Shown here: in pieces, positions 59,090-64,000 of the stretch
Position numbering within the stretch: the first letter of the stretch is position 1
Layout: each line of letters begins with the position of its first letter
From: Ailurus styani
Taxonomy: Eukaryota; Chordata; Mammalia; Carnivora; Ailuridae
Direction: 5' to 3'
NCBI GenBank assembly: GCA_002007465.1
Contig: LNAC01000857.1
Span: 54,191-118,190, forward strand
Length of the DNA stretch: 64,000 nucleotides
Program-made: the position numbers and the translations under genes
Notes under the pieces: model-generated
Told to the model about the DNA's origin: nothing
Database searches by the model: none
The model's input: the letters and a program-made list of their open reading frames with translations, nothing else

Positions 59090-60495
59090 AGTAATGCACA
59101 ACTATTTGTTGCACTTTTTAGAACCTTTTAAAAATGTCTGTATTTATATTTATTTACATATTTAGAAGTTTACATCTCTTTGATGTAAAATTTATAATAA
59201 AAATGGAGAGACAATAGTTATATGCAGCAGCTAGTCATATTGAGTGATAGAACAAATACTAATGCTGGTTGTTAGTTGATATATCTTCCAAAAAATACCT
59301 TCTGATGAAGAACTACTTCAGGTTAGAATTCCAGAATTTCCTCAAAGATGATATAATACTTGAATGGTAAATCAGATAGCGTTCATTTCATTATTTAAAT
59401 TACTTAGTTAGTATACATTTGATTTCATCTTGTAGTACCAGTTAACTGGAGCTGTTTCTGTCTGTTTCTCTGTCACATTTCAGAGGACATTTTTTAAGCA
59501 GCAAAAATAAAATTACTATTTATACGAGTATTACTGCTAATGTAATCATAAAACTGTGTCCTCGATTACCATCTGGGACACAGTTTGATAAAACAAGTGA
59601 TGATGTCTGTTTGGGTAATGGATTGCAATGGTTGTATTTCCCTTGAGAGATCATTCTCCTTCTTAATATACACTTCAGATGAATCAGAGCTATTTTTACA
59701 CAGTATTGAAGAAAATTACATGAGCACTTTATAAAGTCTGTATAACTGTTATAAGATTCCAGGATCTTGCAATGGATTCTAAGGTCTTCAACAGTCAATA
59801 TGCAATTTAGTATTGTATATGGAAGAAGTTCAGTCACTTACAGAATGAACTTGATGTTATCTTTAATGCTTAGAGATTCAATTTCATATTCATTTTCATC
59901 TTATTATGTTATATTGAAAAAGGCAAGGTTACCTGATGTGATGTCTAAGTGAACCCTATCTACAAAAGGTGCAAAAGTTTTGGCTTTACAATTTTCTTCC
60001 CGTTTTATGACTTTAACCTTTATTTTTTTTTCCACATGATCTTTTTAAAGGGATACTGGAAGTCAAGTCTTAAAGGGAAAAAATTAATTATGCTGGATAA
60101 ATATGTTTTACTGTCACTCAATAATTTCCTATCTTGGTCTCTCAATATGTGTAGTTTTGTAGGTATTTATTTATGTACTTAAGATAGTTATATTATATAG
60201 ATTCAAATATGAACCAGAACACCAAAGTTGTCCTAAAAAATACATATGTATCCACAGTAAAATTAAATAAACTTGTATTATTTTTCACAGGCACTTCCAC
60301 TAAATTTTATAAGCCATTTGCTTCATTTAACATCATTTCTATTCTAATAGTTCTCCCATCATGTCATCTCTATATTTCAGAAATGCTTCAAAAAAAACAA
60401 AAAAAGACTTCCTACACGTTGGTGGACTTTTTGACATATAATGGTCCTGCTTTTTGACAAATAATGGTACTGAAAACTTCACTTAGTCTTTACAA
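59090..60495. other. Single-copy AT-rich stretch
   Basis: Short open frames (59520-59837 minus; 59949-60457 plus) lack recognisable domains or coding character. No RNA gene seen. Confidence 0.45.
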
Positions 60496-60509
60496 TAACA
60501 ATAAATTTA

Positions 60510-60649
60510 TTTTTCATTTATTTTTATTTATTATTTTTATTATGTTCAGTTAGCCAACATAGATTACATCATTAGTTTTTGACGAAGTGTTCAATGATTC
60601 ATTAGTTGCGTATAACACCCAGGGCTCATCAAATGTTTCCTCCTTAAAC
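60510..60649 (-). mobile_element. Very short L1 3' end insertion
   Basis: Reverse tail TTTTTCATTTATTTTTATTT, then only about 100 bases of reverse L1 3' UTR (GTTCAGTTAGCCAACATAG to CTCATCAAATGTTTCCTCC). The perfect 13-bp duplication AACAATAAATTTA lies at 60497-60509 and 60650-60662. Confidence 0.93.
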
Positions 60650-60664
60650 AACAATAAATTTAAA

Positions 60665-61878
60665 ACAATTACAATGAATTTGAATTTTCAGAGAGTCTAG
60701 AACAATTTTATTTAAAAACTTAATGAAAATTTAAGAGGGAAAATGTTTGCTTTAAACAAAACAAATTTATACTAAAATGTAAATTCTCTAAAACCGGGCT
60801 GCCATGTTTTATGAAATTTTAGTTTCCTAGATTAAATACCCAAAATATTAAGTGAAATGGCATAAGAAAGATGCTTTTTATTCATTGAAGGCAGAGCATA
60901 GGGCCTATAAATTTGCATCTAAAAGTGCTCATAAGAGGGTTTCGAATATTTAAGGGAACTCCAATTTGGCCCTAGAAGGTATTCATGTCAACTTCGTTAT
61001 GGCTGATAGAATTGTCATAGACTTTCTTCTGGAATGAGGTGAGTCCTGTGCAATTGCTAGTACATCCTGCTACATGTGCATTAATGCCTTGGGCAAAGCA
61101 AAAATGTCAATACAGAAACTTAACTTACTGTGTCTTGCTAAGGTAAACCATAATAGCTGATGGGATTTGCTCAGCCAGGACCCTCTAGTGTTGGGAATGA
61201 CTGAAGTTCACATTGCAGATTGATTCCACTTCACTGCTTAAGGTCCTGTTAATATTATTAATTTTATACATGTGATCTCAGCCACTTTCAGTCAGATTAA
61301 TCAGACTATCTAACTAAGCGGCATATTGATATTTAAGTGAGTTAAAGATGACCTGTATATATTGACCCCTATGTTGTTTACTTCTTCACTGCAGGACCAT
61401 TAGCTCAAATCCCACTAGTAAAAAACTAAAATTGTTACACATCTAATTTATTTCAATATATCCTAAATGAGCATATTTTTAGTTATTTAGAGTTTGCTTT
61501 GCATACCTCACAAAATTACATCCAACATATGCTATCCATATTAAGAAAAATCCTGGGTCTATGAAACATCAGTGCTCATCTTCAGACCTCTCTGACCCAG
61601 AGACTCCAACTTTAGCTGCTCGGCCATATGACCTAAAAATGTAAACCCTTCTGCTATTTCCTTCTCTTCCCAGAGTTGCCTTTCTCTCTTCCCCTTCTGG
61701 GTGGTAGCTGAAAGACTCCCAAATTTGTGTAAAAGACATCTACATACCAAGAAGACCATCGTATTCCTAGTAGGATAAACCCTACAATACATCATGATAA
61801 AAATGTTAAAATCCAAAGGCAGAGATTCCTATAAACAGCTATACATAAGCGATTCATCATGTACGAGGTATTTTCAAT
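60665..61878. other. Single-copy stretch of balanced composition
   Basis: No repeat or gene recognised. The part at 60940-61420 is less AT-biased and more complex than its surroundings and could be conserved non-coding DNA. No domain in the open frame at 61559-61816 (minus). Confidence 0.4.
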
Positions 61879-61893
61879 AAAAATGTCAGTGTC

Positions 61894-62091
61894 TTTTTTT
61901 TTAAGATTTTTTATTTATTTGAGACAATGAGAGGAAACATGGGGGGAGGAGGGCAGAGGGAGATGGAGAGAGAGAATCTGAAGCAGACTCCAAGTTGAGT
62001 GTGGACCCTGATCCAGAGCATGATCTCATGACCCTTAGATAATGACCTGAGCCATAATCAAGAGTCAGATGTCTAACTGACTGAGCCCCCC
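61894..62091 (-). mobile_element. Older CAN-SINE, minus orientation
   Basis: Reverse tail TTTTTTTTTAAGATTTTTTATTT, GA-rich body and reverse head ending CTGAGCCCCCC. The perfect 14-bp duplication AAAATGTCAGTGTC lies at 61880-61893 and 62092-62105. Confidence 0.94.
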
Positions 62092-62225
62092 AAAATGTCA
62101 GTGTCGTTTTCAGCATAAAACTTAGTGACCAGAAGTCAGTGGAATGATATATTCAAAATACTGAAGAAAGAAAATAACTGTCACCTGTATTCAGTAAAAC
62201 AGTCCTTCAAAATTATGCAAGACAA

Positions 62226-62645
62226 GTGCCTGGATGGGTCATTTGCTTGAGCATTCAACTCTTGGTTTTGGCTGGGGTTGTGATTTCAAGCCCATGTGAT
62301 AAAGACCTGCATTGGGCTCTGCGTTCGGTGCAGAGTCTGCTTGAGATTCTCTCTTCTTCATTCTGTCACTAACCATGCTCTCCCTCTCTCTAAAATAACT
62401 AAATAAAAGCTTCTTTAATTTTTTAAAGGTTTTATTTATTTATTTGACAGAGAAAGACATAGTGAGAGAGAGAGAGAACACAAGCAGGGGCAGTGGGTGA
62501 GAGAGAAGCAGGCTTCCCACTAAGCAGAGAGCCCAATGCAGGGCTCAATACCAGGACACTGGGATCACGACCCGAGCTGAAGGCAGGTGATTAATGACTG
62601 AGCCACCCAGTTTCCCCAATAAAAGCTTCTTTAAAACACTGTTGG
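62226..62645 (+). mobile_element. Old CAN-SINE, plus orientation, split in its tail
   Basis: Diverged head GTGCCTGGATGGGTCATTTG, body TCTGCTTGAGATTCTCTCTTC, tail AAAATAACTAAATAAAAGC. A minus SINE (62419-62617) is inserted in this tail. Confidence 0.85.
62419..62617 (-). mobile_element. CAN-SINE inserted in a SINE tail, minus orientation
   Basis: Reverse tail TTTTTTAAAGGTTTTATTTATTT, GA-rich body, reverse head ending GAGCCACCCAGTTTCCCC. The perfect 17-bp duplication AATAAAAGCTTCTTTAA lies at 62402-62418 and 62618-62634. Confidence 0.95.
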
Positions 62646-62648
62646 AGA

Positions 62649-62844
62649 GGGGCACCTGGGTGGCTCAGTGGGTTAAAGCCTCTGCCTTCGGCCCAGGTCA
62701 TGATCTCAGGGTCCTGGGATTGGGCCCTGCTTCAGGTTCTCTGCTCAGTGGGGAGCCTGCTTCTCCCTTTCCCTCTGCCTGCCTCTCTGCCTACTTGTGA
62801 TCTCTCTCTCTGTGTCAAATAAATAAATAAAATCTTAAAAAAAA
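62649..62844 (+). mobile_element. Young CAN-SINE (SINEC), plus orientation
   Basis: Head GGGGCACCTGGGTGGCTCAG and tail CAAATAAATAAATAAAATCTT. The perfect 14-bp duplication AACACTGTTGGAGA lies at 62635-62648 and 62845-62858. Confidence 0.96.
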
Positions 62845-62936
62845 AACACTGTTGGAGAAACAGATACTCCCAAATAGCCAAAGCCAACAGATTTTACTAC
62901 CACTAGAACTGCTCCATAAGAAATGCTAAAAGGAGT

Positions 62937-64000
62937 GAGCAGGAGCAAGATGGTGGAGAAGTAAGAGACCTAAATATCATCGGGCCCCAGGAGTTCAGCT
63001 AGATAGTTATCAAACCATTCTAAACATCTACAAACTCAACAGGATATCAAAGAGAAGAAGAACAGCAATTCTGGGAACAGAAAAGCGACCACTTTCTGGA
63101 AGGTAGAATGTGCATAGAAGTGAATCCGAGGTGATATATGGGAAGATAGACTTCGGGGAAAGGGGCCGGCTCCTGGCAAGCAGTAGAGCAGCAGAGCACA
63201 AAATCAGAAATTTAAAAGTCTGTTCCACTGAGGGACATCACTCCAGAGGCTAAGCAGGCAGGGGGTGGGGGGTGGTGGAGCTCTAATGTGGACAGAGTGG
63301 TCTCAGGACCCACAGGGTCACAAAAAAACCAGAGGTGTCTCAATGTGGCAGGACTCCCAGGTATCAGAGCAGGGAAGCCAGCTGCAGAGACAGAGCCGAG
63401 GAGTGGGCTCTCAGCTCAGGGTTACCTTAAACTGTGATCTGAGGCATAGTTGGGTCACTGCTCTTTGAGCAGGGACCCCACAAGTGACAAATGCAGGGAG
63501 ATCCACACCTTCCTTCTCAGGAAGGAGAGGCACAGGAGAACACTGCAGGAATCTGCTGGGTTGGGAGACTCCAAACGGGGCCATACACCAGGATAGAAAT
63601 GCACGGTCACAGGCCAGGTGAGCATGGAGTGTGGCCAGGGACCAGGGAGATGGGACTGACTGATGGCTTTTCTCTGAGGGCGCACTGAGGAATGGGGCTC
63701 TGAACTCTCAATTCCCACAACACTGAAGATTGGGAAGCCACTATCTTCATTCCTGTCCTCCAAATCTGTACATAAAGCCTTCAGAGAACAAAAGATACCG
63801 AGAGCAAAACCAAGATGATTACTTATCCTGGCCCCTGGCAAGGGCAGTGCAATTCTGGCTCGGGCAAAGACATTTGAGAATCACTGAAACAGGCCCTTCC
63901 CCCAGAAGATAAACAAGAACATCTAGCAAAGACCGAGTTCACTGATCAGTGAGAACTGAAGACTTCAGAGCTATGGGAATACAGCACATAGAATTCATGG
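62937..64000 (+). mobile_element. 5' end of an L1 (5' UTR), running off the window
   Basis: Begins with GCAAGATGGTGGAGAAGTAAG and continues with the L1 5' UTR text also seen, more decayed, at 4408 and 13060 (TTCAGCTAGATAGTTATCAA). Some CpGs remain. ORFs in it are UTR by-products. As the 5' end is present, the element may be near full length beyond the window. Confidence 0.87.

Larger units (their letters stand above)
62110..62935 (+). mobile_element. Ancient L1 fragment (ORF1 end to spacer) split by three SINEs
   Basis: L1 sequence at 62112-62222 (ATATTCAAAATACTGAAGAA, then CAGTCCTTCAAAATTATG) continues at about 62859-62935 (GCTCCATAAGAAATGCTAAA). The intervening DNA is SINE. No frame survives. 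Confidence 0.75.

Overview
This is a mammalian genomic window, from a carnivoran of the dog-like (caniform) branch. The main evidence is about twenty copies of the tRNA-Lys-derived CAN-SINE family (SINEC), in both orientations, with a (CT)n block and an AAATAAATAAATAAAATCTT tail. The head and body variants look most like those of mustelids and seals rather than dog; that finer placement is inference. Several SINEs have perfect or near-perfect target-site duplications, so the family was active recently in this lineage.

Only one protein-coding gene is well supported: an intronless ten-zinc-finger gene of the ZXD family (ZXDB/ZXDA type) on the minus strand at 37129-39335. The ZXDA/ZXDB pair is X-linked in human, and the heavy L1 load fits an X-chromosome location. 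Its N-terminus is damaged in this assembly: a single N at 39272 separates the conserved start from the rest in a different frame. Other single Ns in the window also mark collapsed sequence, so this looks like an assembly gap and not a pseudogene.

Layout. 1-19400: stacked plus-strand L1 fossils (1-700, 702-3120, 3190-4405, a near full-length one at 4408-12170 and another at 13060-19400), with nested SINEs, an inverted L1 piece, an L1 with a twin-priming inversion, a 121-bp tandem duplication and microsatellites. 19400-29540: SINEs and fragmented L1s, including a minus-strand L1 that keeps both ends but has lost its middle. 29550-37128: mostly single-copy AT-rich DNA with SINEs, probable L2 and MIR relics, a polypurine tract, and a 36-base copy of the 5' half of tRNA-Gly(TCC) flanked by 14-bp direct repeats. 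37129-39420: the ZXD gene and its CpG-rich 5' end, with an ancient L1 ORF2 fragment about 115 bp upstream of the start codon. 40740-57590: minus-strand L1s of different ages, ending in a young, nearly full-length copy with a recognisable but broken ORF1 and ORF2 and a 102-base assembly gap. 57600-64000: single-copy DNA, two small L1 insertions with clear target-site duplications, nested SINEs, and the 5' end of a plus-strand L1 that runs off the window.

There is no operon-like gene system here. The most unusual single item is the inserted tRNA-Gly half at 34290-34325. The rest is a well-preserved record of retrotransposition mechanics (twin priming, internal deletion, insertion into older target duplications) plus several assembly scars that affect annotation.
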